DNA of 64,000 nt from Abiotrophia sp. HMSC24B09 (lineage in GTDB: Bacteria; Bacillota; Bacilli; Lactobacillales; Aerococcaceae): contig NZ_KV822213.1 of assembly GCF_001815865.1 (NCBI RefSeq), forward strand, positions 73,157 through 137,156. Direction: 5' to 3'. Under the pieces are notes generated by a model. It was given only the letters and a program-made list of their open reading frames with translations. It did not search any database and was not told the origin of the DNA. Of this stretch, positions 16,514 to 25,558 are shown piece by piece; position 1 is the first letter of the stretch; each line of letters begins with the position of its first letter. Made by a program: the position numbers and the translations under genes.

Positions 16514-17104
16514 ATGTCCATGATTCTCTCTCTTTATCTGACCCTTATGCCAGTCATATTGGCAGGTATTGCTAATATGATATTTTGTAAATCTTCCCTA
16601 TTAGACTCAGTCAACCAACCCATTGATGCTGGACGCCTACTAGGGGACGGTCGTCGTCTTTTTGGGGCCAATAAGACTTGGAAAGGATTCTGGGGGATGG
16701 TGTTCTGGGGCTTACTTGCTCAATTAGTTTGGTCCTATTTTCTGGCGAGTCAGCCGGATTTAGAGAAACTTCATTTGATTTATGCTCATTATCCGAATAA
16801 GCTAGCGACTAACTTTCCGCTGGGGATACTCTTGGGTTTGGCCTATGTGGTTTTTGAATTACCTAATTCTTATCTCAAGCGTCGCCTAGATATTTCACCG
16901 GGTAAAACCGCTGAGGATGCTTGGAAGTATCCCTTTATTTTGCTGGATCAGATTGATTCCTTAATCGGGATTCTCTTGGTCTTGCACCTTTATATTTCCT
17001 TAAATTGGGCACAAATCATTGGCCTATTGCTTGTAGGGACATTGACCCACTTAGGAGTTAATCGTCTACTATATCTAGCGAAATTAAGGCAAAATCGATT
17101 ATAG
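16514..17104 (+). CDS. CarS-like (CDP-archaeol synthase family) integral membrane protein
   Basis: The 196-residue protein has about five membrane helices. It carries a conserved cytoplasmic block, DAGRLLGDGRRLFGANKTW with a following KGFWG, that matches the CarS/DUF46 signature (D-GR-lfG-nKTwrG). A second block reads ISPGKTAEDAW. Archaeal CarS transfers CMP from CTP to an unsaturated archaetidic acid, giving a CDP-activated lipid, and is related to CdsA. In this cluster it would activate a phosphorylated lipid for the PssA-like enzyme encoded two genes downstream. It is the first gene of a seven-gene operon. The family is fairly clear; the lipid substrate is unknown. Confidence 0.78.
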   Translation: MSMILSLYLTLMPVILAGIANMIFCKSSLLDSVNQPIDAGRLLGDGRRLFGANKTWKGFWGMVFWGLLAQLVWSYFLASQPDLEKLHLIYAHYPNKLATNFPLGILLGLAYVVFELPNSYLKRRLDISPGKTAEDAWKYPFILLDQIDSLIGILLVLHLYISLNWAQIIGLLLVGTLTHLGVNRLLYLAKLRQNRL

Positions 17105-17114
17105 GAGTAATAAG

Positions 17115-19607
17115 ATGGATACACTCTACCAAGCCAAACAGACCCCAAGCTATGGGGGGAAAATTAATCATCTTTTGAGTTTGAGGCAGCTCAATCTTCC
17201 AGTGCCAAATGGACTTATTCTATCAGCCGAGCAAGTTATGACCTGGCTAGCTGATTGCTGGCCGGAATTAGCTAGCCCAAGACTAGATTGGGAAAAGTGG
17301 CTCAAGTTAGATCGAAAAGTGGCGCAAGACCAGTTAGAAAGTCAGAATCTGCCTGCTAAATGGGAGGCAGCTATGGAGATTTTTATAGAGGACGGTAAAA
17401 CCTATATTGTTCGCAGTAGTGCTCTCTTGGAGGACCAGTCGACAACTTCTTTTGCCGGTCAATATGACTCGATATCAGATTGCCAGACCATGTCATCAAT
17501 TGCAGCTGGGATTAAAGCTTGCATCTTGTCATTACTTAAACCTCAAGCCCTTGCTTATTGGCATCGGCAAGAGAAATCCTGGCAGGACTTTGGCTTAGCC
17601 ATTTTAATCCAGGAGCAATGTCAGCCTGATTATAGTGGGGTCTACTTCACCTTGAACCCTGAATCCAATCAAGACCAAGAGATGCTGATTGAGTATGTAG
17701 CGGGAGCGGGAGAGCAGTTAGTCAGTGGTCGCGTGAATCCAAAGCGATTAAGCTTAGCCTGGTATGAGCCGGATTTGAAGCAAGCTGCAGCCAGTGGTCT
17801 ATCTCAAGCCCTACTGGCCAGACTTCATGAACAAGCCATGCTTATTAGCGCCCACTTTGGTCGCCCTATGGATGTTGAGTGGTGTGCCTGCGGTGACCAA
17901 GTCTATCTAGTTCAGGCTCGCCCTATGACGACGCTGCCTACTCGAGTCAGCCAAGGGCGTTGGACGACAGCTAATTTTCGCGATGGCGGTGTGGCAGCCC
18001 AATCCTGCCCTAATCTCATGTGGAGTCTCTACTTTGATGCTTGGCAAGAGTCCTTGTCGAGCTTCTTGGAGGCCATTGACTTAGCCCCTAGTGGTCCTAT
18101 GCCGGACTTGATGCGCCGGCACCATGCTCGTCCCTACTGGAATTTAGGGGTAGTCAAAGTAGCCATGCAGCAAATTCCTGGTTACATTGAACGGGATTTC
18201 GATGATGAGCTAGGGGTTAATAAGGATTACGAGGGTAGAGGATACCGAAGTCAGTTAAGTTTGGGTCTTCTGACACGCTTCATCAAGGTGGCTTGGAAGA
18301 CACAAAGCCTTACCAAAAAGTTCATGAAAGCAGCTCCTGAAAACTTAACTAATTTACAGGACAACTTTAAGCAGCTAGAGTCCGAGATTGCAATCCTAAG
18401 TTACGAAACGCCCTTGGAACAAGTTGAGACCCTCTGGCGTCAAGTCGTCTTAGACTGCTACAGGAAAACGGAGCAGACTTATTTCTGGCAAGCCTACATC
18501 AATACGGTCCAACTCTCCATGCAAAAGACACGGCTACTCAAATGGTTAAGCCAAGACCAGTTCTTTCAATTGATTGCAGACCTAGGTAATATTTCCCATA
18601 CCCAGCCTTTAGAAGAAATGCTAGCCTTAGCTAGTATGATTCGAAGTCGGCCTCTGATAAAAAACGATTGGACGCAGCAAACAGTGCCAGGCTTATTAGA
18701 ACTTGCACAGCAGGAAGGGCAGCGGGATGATTTTAAGGCCTTAGCTGATTTTATGGCTAAGTTTGGCCATCATTCAAGGCGGGAACTGGACTTGAGAGTG
18801 CCGAGTTATATGGAAGAACCTAAACAAATTTTTGAACTAATCCAACGCCTAGTTCTTGACGATGTCTATTATGATAAGGCGCAAAAGTCTCTGGTCAGAC
18901 AGCATAAGGATCAAGGGCTACCTAGTGGCCTGACAGGACGTCAAAGCCGCAAGATTAAGGAGATTGCTACCTCCTTACGTCACTTATTGTGGTGGCGAGA
19001 AGAATTTAAGGATTGCTCAACGCATGCCTACCACCTGATTCGGCAAGTTAGTCTAGCTTTGGGTCGAGCCTATCTTAAACAAGGCTACCTAGAGCAAGTG
19101 GAGGATATCTTCTATCTGACCAAATGGGATCTCTTAGCCTTCATGAATGACAAAGATAGAAGTATTGACATACAGCAACTAGTCAACCAAGATCGCCATT
19201 ATTGCCAGTCCTATGATAAATGTCAGGCGCTAGGAGATTTAACAGAAGGTAATTTCCAACCGCTCCCACAAGGCAGTCGAGAGGCTTACTTGAGTGGTAT
19301 GCCTGCTAGCAGTGGTCAGGTCACGGGGCGAGTGCGCGTGATTTTAGACTTGGCAGATATAGCTAGCATTCAACCGGGTGAGATTTTAGTGACAGCTTAT
19401 ACCGATACGGGTTGGAGCTATGTCTTTGGCATCTTGGGAGGCCTGATTACGGAGACGGGCGGGGTACTCTGTCATGCCTCCATTGTGGCCCGTGAATGTG
19501 GTATTCCGGCTCTGGTTTGTGTCCAAGAAGCAAGCAAGAGGCTCAAAACGGGCATGCTAGTCACGCTAGATGCAGAGAAAGGAAAGATTCATCTACATGA
19601 AGATTAA
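17115..19607 (+). CDS. Rph/PEP-synthase-like ATP dikinase, copy 1
   Basis: The 830-residue protein has three parts. An ATP-binding domain (about 1-280) carries GGKINHL, the VRSSALLEDQSTTSFAGQ block and VQARPMTTLP. A long helical middle domain follows (about 290-720). A C-terminal phosphohistidine swivel domain contains TETGGVLCHASIVARE with the active His at 787. There is no PEP-binding barrel, so the layout is that of rifampin phosphotransferase, which moves the beta-phosphate of ATP to an alcohol and releases AMP and phosphate. Key residues look intact. In this operon the acceptor may be a lipid alcohol (inference). It begins 10 bp after the CarS-like gene and overlaps the next start. Confidence 0.8.
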   Translation: MDTLYQAKQTPSYGGKINHLLSLRQLNLPVPNGLILSAEQVMTWLADCWPELASPRLDWEKWLKLDRKVAQDQLESQNLPAKWEAAMEIFIEDGKTYIVRSSALLEDQSTTSFAGQYDSISDCQTMSSIAAGIKACILSLLKPQALAYWHRQEKSWQDFGLAILIQEQCQPDYSGVYFTLNPESNQDQEMLIEYVAGAGEQLVSGRVNPKRLSLAWYEPDLKQAAASGLSQALLARLHEQAMLISAHFGRPMDVEWCACGDQVYLVQARPMTTLPTRVSQGRWTTANFRDGGVAAQSCPNLMWSLYFDAWQESLSSFLEAIDLAPSGPMPDLMRRHHARPYWNLGVVKVAMQQIPGYIERDFDDELGVNKDYEGRGYRSQLSLGLLTRFIKVAWKTQSLTKKFMKAAPENLTNLQDNFKQLESEIAILSYETPLEQVETLWRQVVLDCYRKTEQTYFWQAYINTVQLSMQKTRLLKWLSQDQFFQLIADLGNISHTQPLEEMLALASMIRSRPLIKNDWTQQTVPGLLELAQQEGQRDDFKALADFMAKFGHHSRRELDLRVPSYMEEPKQIFELIQRLVLDDVYYDKAQKSLVRQHKDQGLPSGLTGRQSRKIKEIATSLRHLLWWREEFKDCSTHAYHLIRQVSLALGRAYLKQGYLEQVEDIFYLTKWDLLAFMNDKDRSIDIQQLVNQDRHYCQSYDKCQALGDLTEGNFQPLPQGSREAYLSGMPASSGQVTGRVRVILDLADIASIQPGEILVTAYTDTGWSYVFGILGGLITETGGVLCHASIVARECGIPALVCVQEASKRLKTGMLVTLDAEKGKIHLHED

Positions 19608-20226
19608 AAACTATTTGATTGGAGAGTATGATAAGTCGGTCATACTTACTTACTTGGGAGCAACCTTTGCTTTAGTAGCTATCTATTGGATCTTACAAGG
19701 GCAGGTCCGGCTGGCCATGATGGCCTTTATCCTTAGTGGAATTTGTGATCTCTTCGACGGCGTAGTGGCTAGACGCTTACCACGGACACCTGAACAGGAA
19801 CGTTTTGGCATTGAAATTGATTCACTCTGCGACATGATTAGCTTTGCTGCCTTGCCAGCTTTTCTTCTCATGTCTCAGCTGGCCCTTGGACCTGCCAATC
19901 TCTTGCCAGCTATTATCTATGTGCTAGCAGCCGTGACGCGCTTGGGGCACTTTAATCGCTTGGCCAAGCATGATGAGGGGAGTGGGCAATATTTTGTCGG
20001 GGTTCCCGTTACTTATGGCGCCTTGTGCTTTCCCTTAAGCTATCTATTAGGTCAATGGCTGGCGCCTGGACTCTATACTTGGCTTTGGTTGGGATTAGCC
20101 TTTCTCTTAAGCGGCCTATTCGTCTGGAATCAGCCCATTCCTAAGCCTAACAAGAAGGCTTATCTGGCTTTTGCCTTATTAGCGATTCTTAGTCTAATCG
20201 GGCTTTGGGTATTGCCTTATGGTTAA
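19597..20226 (+). CDS. CDP-alcohol phosphatidyltransferase, PssA-like
   Basis: The 209-residue membrane protein contains the class I CDP-alcohol phosphatidyltransferase motif: DLFDGVVARR, then GIEIDSLCD, i.e. D-x2-D-G-x2-A-R ... G-x3-D-x3-D with all acidic residues present. Length and helix pattern (six or so) fit phosphatidylserine or archaetidylserine synthases. It would exchange CMP of a CDP-lipid for serine; the neighbouring decarboxylase supports this. I chose ATG 19597, which overlaps the preceding stop; an upstream ATG at 19570 lies further inside the dikinase gene. It overlaps the next gene by 8 bp. Confidence 0.85.
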   Translation: MKIKNYLIGEYDKSVILTYLGATFALVAIYWILQGQVRLAMMAFILSGICDLFDGVVARRLPRTPEQERFGIEIDSLCDMISFAALPAFLLMSQLALGPANLLPAIIYVLAAVTRLGHFNRLAKHDEGSGQYFVGVPVTYGALCFPLSYLLGQWLAPGLYTWLWLGLAFLLSGLFVWNQPIPKPNKKAYLAFALLAILSLIGLWVLPYG

Positions 20227-21082
20227 GGTCTACCAGCGTCAAAGTGGTCGGGTCATAGAGCCTGTGGTCTATCAAGAAGGCTTGGTTAATCGCCTCTACC
20301 AGACTAGATGGGGGCGATGGCTCCTCCCTCTGTTGACACGGCCTAGCATCTCCTATCTGCTGACCCTAAGTGATTACTTGCCTTGGTCAAAAGCTAAGGT
20401 AAGAAAGTTCCTAGAGACCTATGACCTGTCTCTGGCTGACTACCAAGAGGGGACCTATCCCCACTTTGCAGCCTTTTTCCAGCGGAAAATTCAGCCAGAC
20501 TTACGCCCTGTCTGTCCAGAGGGGCAAGTGTTGGCCGTAGCCGACGCCAAATTACAAGTTTTTGATATTCATGAAGACTTAAGTTTGGTCTTAAAGGGCC
20601 AAAGATATGATTTGTCAGAATTATTGGAAGATGACCAACTAACGCGAGACTTCCAGGGTGGGCTAGCCTTAGTATTCCGTCTAGGGGTCGAAGACTTGCA
20701 TCGCTATTTAGCCATTGAATCTGGGGTGATTACCCATCAAAAAAGCATCAAGGGCAGGTTGCATAGTGTGCGGGAAGTAGCCCAAGCCCAGCGATTGATT
20801 TATCGTGAGAATAGCCGGGATTACTGTCTTATTGAGACAGAAGAGGGGCCAGTTCTACAGATGGAAATTGGTGCGTTGCTAGTCGGTCGAATTCATAACC
20901 ATCATCAAACTCATCTAGTCAGGGGCCAGGAGAAGGGCTACTTTGGCTTAGGTGGATCCACTATTGTGGTACTATATCCAGCTAATCGTATTGAGCTGGA
21001 CCAAGATATTAGATATTACTCAGACTTAGGTATCGAAAGCCAGGTCAGAATGGGTGAAAGGATAGGTATTAAACATGTTTAA
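20219..21082 (+). CDS. Phosphatidylserine decarboxylase-like pyruvoyl enzyme
   Basis: The 287-residue protein shows the Psd pattern: FAAFFQRKIQPDLRPV, a DAKLQVFDI strand, a VEDLHRY segment in place of the usual DYHRFH, and GLGGSTIVVLYP near the end. The GGST Ser (residue 247) is the expected self-cleavage site that becomes the pyruvoyl cofactor, giving a beta chain of about 246 residues and an alpha chain of about 41. It would convert a serine headgroup to ethanolamine. Psd is not usual in Lactobacillales, so the real substrate may be a special lipid. It overlaps both neighbours by 8 bp. Confidence 0.85.
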   Translation: MVKVYQRQSGRVIEPVVYQEGLVNRLYQTRWGRWLLPLLTRPSISYLLTLSDYLPWSKAKVRKFLETYDLSLADYQEGTYPHFAAFFQRKIQPDLRPVCPEGQVLAVADAKLQVFDIHEDLSLVLKGQRYDLSELLEDDQLTRDFQGGLALVFRLGVEDLHRYLAIESGVITHQKSIKGRLHSVREVAQAQRLIYRENSRDYCLIETEEGPVLQMEIGALLVGRIHNHHQTHLVRGQEKGYFGLGGSTIVVLYPANRIELDQDIRYYSDLGIESQVRMGERIGIKHV

Positions 21083-21974
21083 GCGTTTAGCGATTTATTA
21101 TAAGGAAATGTTTCCTCTGGGGTCACGTTTTATCGTGGCAGCCATTATGTTTTTCGAGATTTATTTTGTCCTCTTGTTAAATGACGGGGTAACCAGCTTT
21201 AATTTCAACCATCAAGAATTGATTGGGATTTTCACCATTTTTGTATTCTTGATGATTTTACGTATTGCAGATGACTTCAAGGACTATGAGACCGATCAAC
21301 GACTCTTCCCCCATCGAGCTTTGCCGTCAGGTCGGGTCAAGAAGAAGGATTTAGCTATCGCCTTAGCCTTTATCGTCACGGTCTCTGTTATTTTGAATAT
21401 CTTCTTCATGAATAATATCTTTTGGTTCCTCTTCCTCTATATCTACGGAACCTTGATGTCTTTCTGGTTCTTTAAGCGAGATAAAATTCAGAATTCATTG
21501 CCTTTAGCCTTGGTGACCCATAATCCGGTCATGATGATTCTGAATCTCTATACTATTTCCTTCGTATGTTATAAATACAATCTGCCCCTATTGTCAGTTC
21601 CGACCGTCCTCTTGGCCTTCACCATGTACTTCCCAAGCTTGATTTGGGAAGTCTGTCGTAAGATTCGAGCACCAAAAGATGAGACAGAATATGTGACTTA
21701 CTCCAAGCTCTTCGGTTATAAGAAGGCTACCCGTTTCATCGAAGTAGTCACTATTCTGGATATTATGACCAACTTCCTTCTGCTCTGGAATATTTCTCAT
21801 GTAGGGGTCGTGGTCTTGGTTCTTAATGTTATCTGGATGACGGTTCAGTTTGAGCAGTTCATTAAGGACCCAACCCTCTTCAATATCCGGGAAAGAGTTG
21901 AGCGTTATACCTATATTACTGAGACCACCATGGTCGTCTCAGTAGCTGTCTACCTCTTGATGGGAGTCTTCTAA
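21075..21974 (+). CDS. UbiA-like prenyltransferase family membrane protein
   Basis: The 299-residue protein has eight or nine membrane helices. Between helices 2 and 3 is ADDFKDYETD, then PHRALPSGRV, matching the first Asp-rich motif of UbiA enzymes. A second charged loop, RAPKDETEYVTYSKLFG, sits where the second Asp-rich motif is expected. UbiA proteins move prenyl chains to aromatic or glycerol-type acceptors; archaeal digeranylgeranylglyceryl-phosphate synthase is one. The acceptor here is unknown. It overlaps the psd-like gene by 8 bp and shares one base with the next start. Confidence 0.75.
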   Translation: MFKRLAIYYKEMFPLGSRFIVAAIMFFEIYFVLLLNDGVTSFNFNHQELIGIFTIFVFLMILRIADDFKDYETDQRLFPHRALPSGRVKKKDLAIALAFIVTVSVILNIFFMNNIFWFLFLYIYGTLMSFWFFKRDKIQNSLPLALVTHNPVMMILNLYTISFVCYKYNLPLLSVPTVLLAFTMYFPSLIWEVCRKIRAPKDETEYVTYSKLFGYKKATRFIEVVTILDIMTNFLLLWNISHVGVVVLVLNVIWMTVQFEQFIKDPTLFNIRERVERYTYITETTMVVSVAVYLLMGVF

Positions 21975-24448
21975 TGAAACAAGTCTATGATCTCCAGAAA
22001 GTGGGAGGGAAAGCCTACCACCTTATGGAAATGACCAAAGCAGGGCTACCAGTACCTAGTTTTGCTGTCTTTGCCTTTGACTGTTTTGATCAAGCGGACA
22101 GCATGGATTTCCTGGCTAGTCAGGAAACAGCCTATCAGTCGGGTAATCTAAGTTTAGATCAGCTGAGTCAAGAACTACTGGCTTGGGCTAAAGAGAGTTT
22201 TGCTAAGGAAGATTTAAGTCCTGTGCTGAGCTGGGCCAAGCAAACTTTCCCATCTGGTCAGGTGCGTTTGGCAGTTCGTTCGTCTGCTAGCATTGAAGAC
22301 GGTGCCGTCTCATCTTTTGCCGGGCAATTTGAAAGCCAGCTAGATGTCCCAATCGACCACTTACCCCAGTCTCTAGAGCATACTTTCTTGTCCCTCTATC
22401 AGGTATCCGCTCTGACCTATCTCTTCAAGCAAGGGATTAGCCTGCCAGAAGCTCAGATGAACTGTCTAGTTCAAGTCATGATTAAGGGAGATTTATCTGG
22501 TGTTTATTTTACAGCCAACCCTAAGGGAATTCTCAACGAGCACATTGTGGTTGTGGGACAGGGATTAGGTGATCAAATTGTAGAAGATAAGGTGCCTACT
22601 AGCATGGTGACTTATCATCCGGCAGATCAGCTATCCTATACGGAACAAGAGCCAGGCGCCCCAAGTTTAACAACTAGTCAATTAGGGGACCTAGAATCCT
22701 TAGCCCAGCAAGCCATGGCGCTTTTTGGCCCCTATCTGGATTTGGAGTTTACCTTCCAAGGAGACCGGCTCTACATCTTACAGGCTCGTCCCATTACTAC
22801 TTTGCCACAAGGCAAGCAAATCATTCTGGATAATAGTAATATTGTGGAGAGCTATCCAGGTCTCTCTACACCCTTAACTATCAGTTTTATTCAAGAAGCC
22901 TATGCGAGTATATTCCGTGGCTTGGCTCAAAGGTTGGTGGGCAAGGAGGCAGCTGAATTGGCTGCCTATGAGCCGACCTTCCAGAATATGCTCTGTCCAG
23001 TCAATAGTCGAGTCTACTATCAAATTCAAAGTTGGTACCAGCTTCTGCAATTGTTGCCTTTCTCTAAAAAGATTATTCCTATCTGGCAAGATATGCTGGG
23101 TGTGAGGGAGACGGAAGTACCGGCCATGCCGGTCCATCTCTCGCCTTGGAAACGACTTAAGATTATGGGCCGAATCGTGCGTGAGTTTTTCACTGCGCCT
23201 AAGCAAATGGCCCAGCTAGAACAGGAATTCATCCGGATTCAAGCAGTCTTTCAAGAGCGCTTCTCGCCAGATGCGGATTTAGAGCAGTTGATAGCTCTAG
23301 TTGTACAGCTTAAGGATGAGATTCTAGCACATTGGGATATTACCTTGATTAATGATCTTTATGCCTTTGTCTATACGGGTTTATTGAAAAAGTCGCGTCA
23401 TGGACAAGATGTTCAGGCAGAAATTGCCGGTATTGAACAGATTGAAAGTATGCGGCCGGCTCTAGCCCTTCAGGAATTAGTCGGGGAGCTCAAGGATCCC
23501 AAGAACCAAGCTCTTCGTCAGGCACTAGAAAATGAAGATGCAGCAGACTTTTTAAATCGACAAGATCCCTTAGTAGCCAAGATCCTAGATTTTATCCAAG
23601 AATTTGGTGACCGGGCACCCGAAGAACTGAAACTAGAAACACCGACCTTCCGTACCCATCCACAAGGCCTCTTATCCTTGCTGGTTCAAACGTGCCAGCA
23701 AGACGCTCCTGACCTAAAAGCCTCAAGTGCTGCAAGCAATCGACCAAGGAGTTGGTGGACGGGCTTTTTACGCCGTCGCGCTATGACTGGTGTTAAGTAC
23801 CGAGAAAGCTCAAGACTAAATCGGACACGGATTTATGGGATGATGCGGATGATTTTTCGAGCCATTGGGGCGCAACTTGCCAAGCAAGGCTATTTAGAGG
23901 CAGAAGAAGACATCTTCTATCTGACCAAGGAAGAAATCTTTGAATTGGCCAGACAGCCACACTCAGTATCGGACCTGATTGCAGAAAGACGTGCCAAGCT
24001 AGCGGGTGACAGGACCTTACCAAACTTCAGCCGCTATGTTTTCTTGGGTCAAGTATTTGAGAAGTTTGTGCGATTTTCAGGGCAGGCACGTAGCCAATTG
24101 AGTCGGGCAGAACACCTTCAAGGGATTGGTTGCTCGTCTGGTCTAGTTAAGGGCCAAGTGCTAGTAGTGGACGATGTTCAAGCCATTGAATCTGCTCAAG
24201 GTAAGATTATGGTAACCAGAATGACAGATCCAGGGTGGGTCTATCTCTTAACTCAAGCCCAAGGGGTCATCGCTGAGCAAGGATCCCTCCTGTCTCATAC
24301 AGCCATTATTTCGCGTGAGCTAGGCATTCCATCAGTTGTGAATGTGCGGGGTGCTACGCAATTGCTGAAAAGTGGGGATTGGATTGAGATGGATGGCTTA
24401 AGCGGCCAAGTAACCATTTTGGAGGAGGCGGACCATGCTGACCATTAA
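21974..24448 (+). CDS. Rph/PEP-synthase-like ATP dikinase, copy 2
   Basis: The 824-residue paralogue of the dikinase at 17115 has the same three-part layout. The ATP site contains GGKAYHLMEM, VRSSASIEDGAVSSFAGQ and LQARPITTLP. The middle domain is long and helical, and the C-terminal swivel domain has AEQGSLLSHTAIISRE with the active His at 775. No PEP-binding barrel is visible. The two copies differ clearly in the middle, alcohol-binding domain, so they probably act on different acceptors or at two steps of one pathway (inference). The start overlaps the UbiA-like stop, and the end overlaps the next gene by 14 bp. Confidence 0.8.
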   Translation: MKQVYDLQKVGGKAYHLMEMTKAGLPVPSFAVFAFDCFDQADSMDFLASQETAYQSGNLSLDQLSQELLAWAKESFAKEDLSPVLSWAKQTFPSGQVRLAVRSSASIEDGAVSSFAGQFESQLDVPIDHLPQSLEHTFLSLYQVSALTYLFKQGISLPEAQMNCLVQVMIKGDLSGVYFTANPKGILNEHIVVVGQGLGDQIVEDKVPTSMVTYHPADQLSYTEQEPGAPSLTTSQLGDLESLAQQAMALFGPYLDLEFTFQGDRLYILQARPITTLPQGKQIILDNSNIVESYPGLSTPLTISFIQEAYASIFRGLAQRLVGKEAAELAAYEPTFQNMLCPVNSRVYYQIQSWYQLLQLLPFSKKIIPIWQDMLGVRETEVPAMPVHLSPWKRLKIMGRIVREFFTAPKQMAQLEQEFIRIQAVFQERFSPDADLEQLIALVVQLKDEILAHWDITLINDLYAFVYTGLLKKSRHGQDVQAEIAGIEQIESMRPALALQELVGELKDPKNQALRQALENEDAADFLNRQDPLVAKILDFIQEFGDRAPEELKLETPTFRTHPQGLLSLLVQTCQQDAPDLKASSAASNRPRSWWTGFLRRRAMTGVKYRESSRLNRTRIYGMMRMIFRAIGAQLAKQGYLEAEEDIFYLTKEEIFELARQPHSVSDLIAERRAKLAGDRTLPNFSRYVFLGQVFEKFVRFSGQARSQLSRAEHLQGIGCSSGLVKGQVLVVDDVQAIESAQGKIMVTRMTDPGWVYLLTQAQGVIAEQGSLLSHTAIISRELGIPSVVNVRGATQLLKSGDWIEMDGLSGQVTILEEADHADH

Positions 24449-25502
24449 AGCTGTGCAGCCTCATTCGCCGGAGCTAGTCGACTTTCTAGCCTTGCCGCAG
24501 AAACTTTACGGAAAGGGGCACTTAATGCAGTCACCTGAAGAGGAAGAAAGTCTGATTAGTGGGACCCATCCACTTAGCCCGGAAATAGAAGTGAGAGCCT
24601 TTGTCGGTTACCAAGACCAGCAAGTTCAGATTCGAGGCTTGCTGACTTATTATCCAGTCGATGGCACTTGCTTCTTAGGCTATTTTGAGTCCTTAGATGA
24701 TGTGGACACGGCCAAGCAGTTTATAGCTTACATAGCAAATCAGGCCCGCAACTTAGGGGCTGAAAAACTCATTGGCCCTGTTCAGGCTAGTTTTTGGTTA
24801 GGCTATCGCATGCAGCTATCTGGCCATGAGGACTTACCTTTTACTGGCGAGCCCCATCAGCCGGCTTATTACCCCAAGCTCTGGGAGGCAGCGGGATTCA
24901 AACTGATCGAAAGCTATCTGTCTAATTTCTATCCTAAGGTAAGTCCCACTACCCAGGAAGCAAAACTAGCTAAGCGTTATGAGGCTGCCTTAGCAGCAGG
25001 GATTAAGATTCGATCCCCCCACAAGTCGGATTGGACTGAGGTGTCCTTACAAGTCTTTGAACTCTTGAATCGACTTTACCGAGATTTTCCTATTTACCGT
25101 TCCTTGCAAGGGGCACAATTTAGTGCTATTTTCGAGAAGTATCGTTTTATTCTGGATTTTTCTATGGTTAAGTTGGCCTATCAGGAGGAAAAGCTAGTGG
25201 GTTTTCTGATTACCATGCCAGACTATGGAGCCTTGGTTTATCAAAAGTTAAATTTATTTACTATAGCCAAATTGCTTTGGATTAAGCATCGAGCCAAACG
25301 CTACATCATACTCTACCTAGGAGTAGATCCGCAGTATTTGGGTTTGGGGTCAGCACTGAGCTATCCAATTTTTAAGCAAGCTCAGGCCAGAGAGGCTTCT
25401 GCCGTTGGCGCCTTAATACATCAGCATACACTGACACGTCACTATGCTGCTGACTTACAGGGAACTAGCCATACTTATGGACTCTATCAACTCTTACTAT
25501 AA
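24435..25502 (+). CDS. GNAT-fold acyltransferase-like protein
   Basis: The 355-residue protein has a C-terminal GNAT-like region with LGVDPQYLGLGSAL, the Q-x2-G-x-G acyl-CoA/ACP loop. The middle section EPHQPAYYPKLWEAAGF resembles the N-x-pyY-x-l-x-e-x-G-F pattern of YghO-type proteins. I cannot assign a substrate; N-acylation of an amine-containing lipid or precursor would fit the operon. A GGAGGAGG ribosome site lies 5 bp before the ATG. It ends one base before the operon terminator. Confidence 0.65.
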   Translation: MLTIKAVQPHSPELVDFLALPQKLYGKGHLMQSPEEEESLISGTHPLSPEIEVRAFVGYQDQQVQIRGLLTYYPVDGTCFLGYFESLDDVDTAKQFIAYIANQARNLGAEKLIGPVQASFWLGYRMQLSGHEDLPFTGEPHQPAYYPKLWEAAGFKLIESYLSNFYPKVSPTTQEAKLAKRYEAALAAGIKIRSPHKSDWTEVSLQVFELLNRLYRDFPIYRSLQGAQFSAIFEKYRFILDFSMVKLAYQEEKLVGFLITMPDYGALVYQKLNLFTIAKLLWIKHRAKRYIILYLGVDPQYLGLGSALSYPIFKQAQAREASAVGALIHQHTLTRHYAADLQGTSHTYGLYQLLL

Positions 25503-25537
25503 AAAAAGCTCGCACTTGAGATAAGTGCGAGCTTTTT
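25503..25537. terminator. Bidirectional terminator
   Basis: AAAAAGCTCGCACTT pairs perfectly with AAGTGCGAGCTTTTT across a five-base loop. It closes the lipid-type operon (+) and the HXXEE gene (-). Confidence 0.93.
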
Positions 25538-25558
25538 ACATGGTTTTAAATAGAGGGA

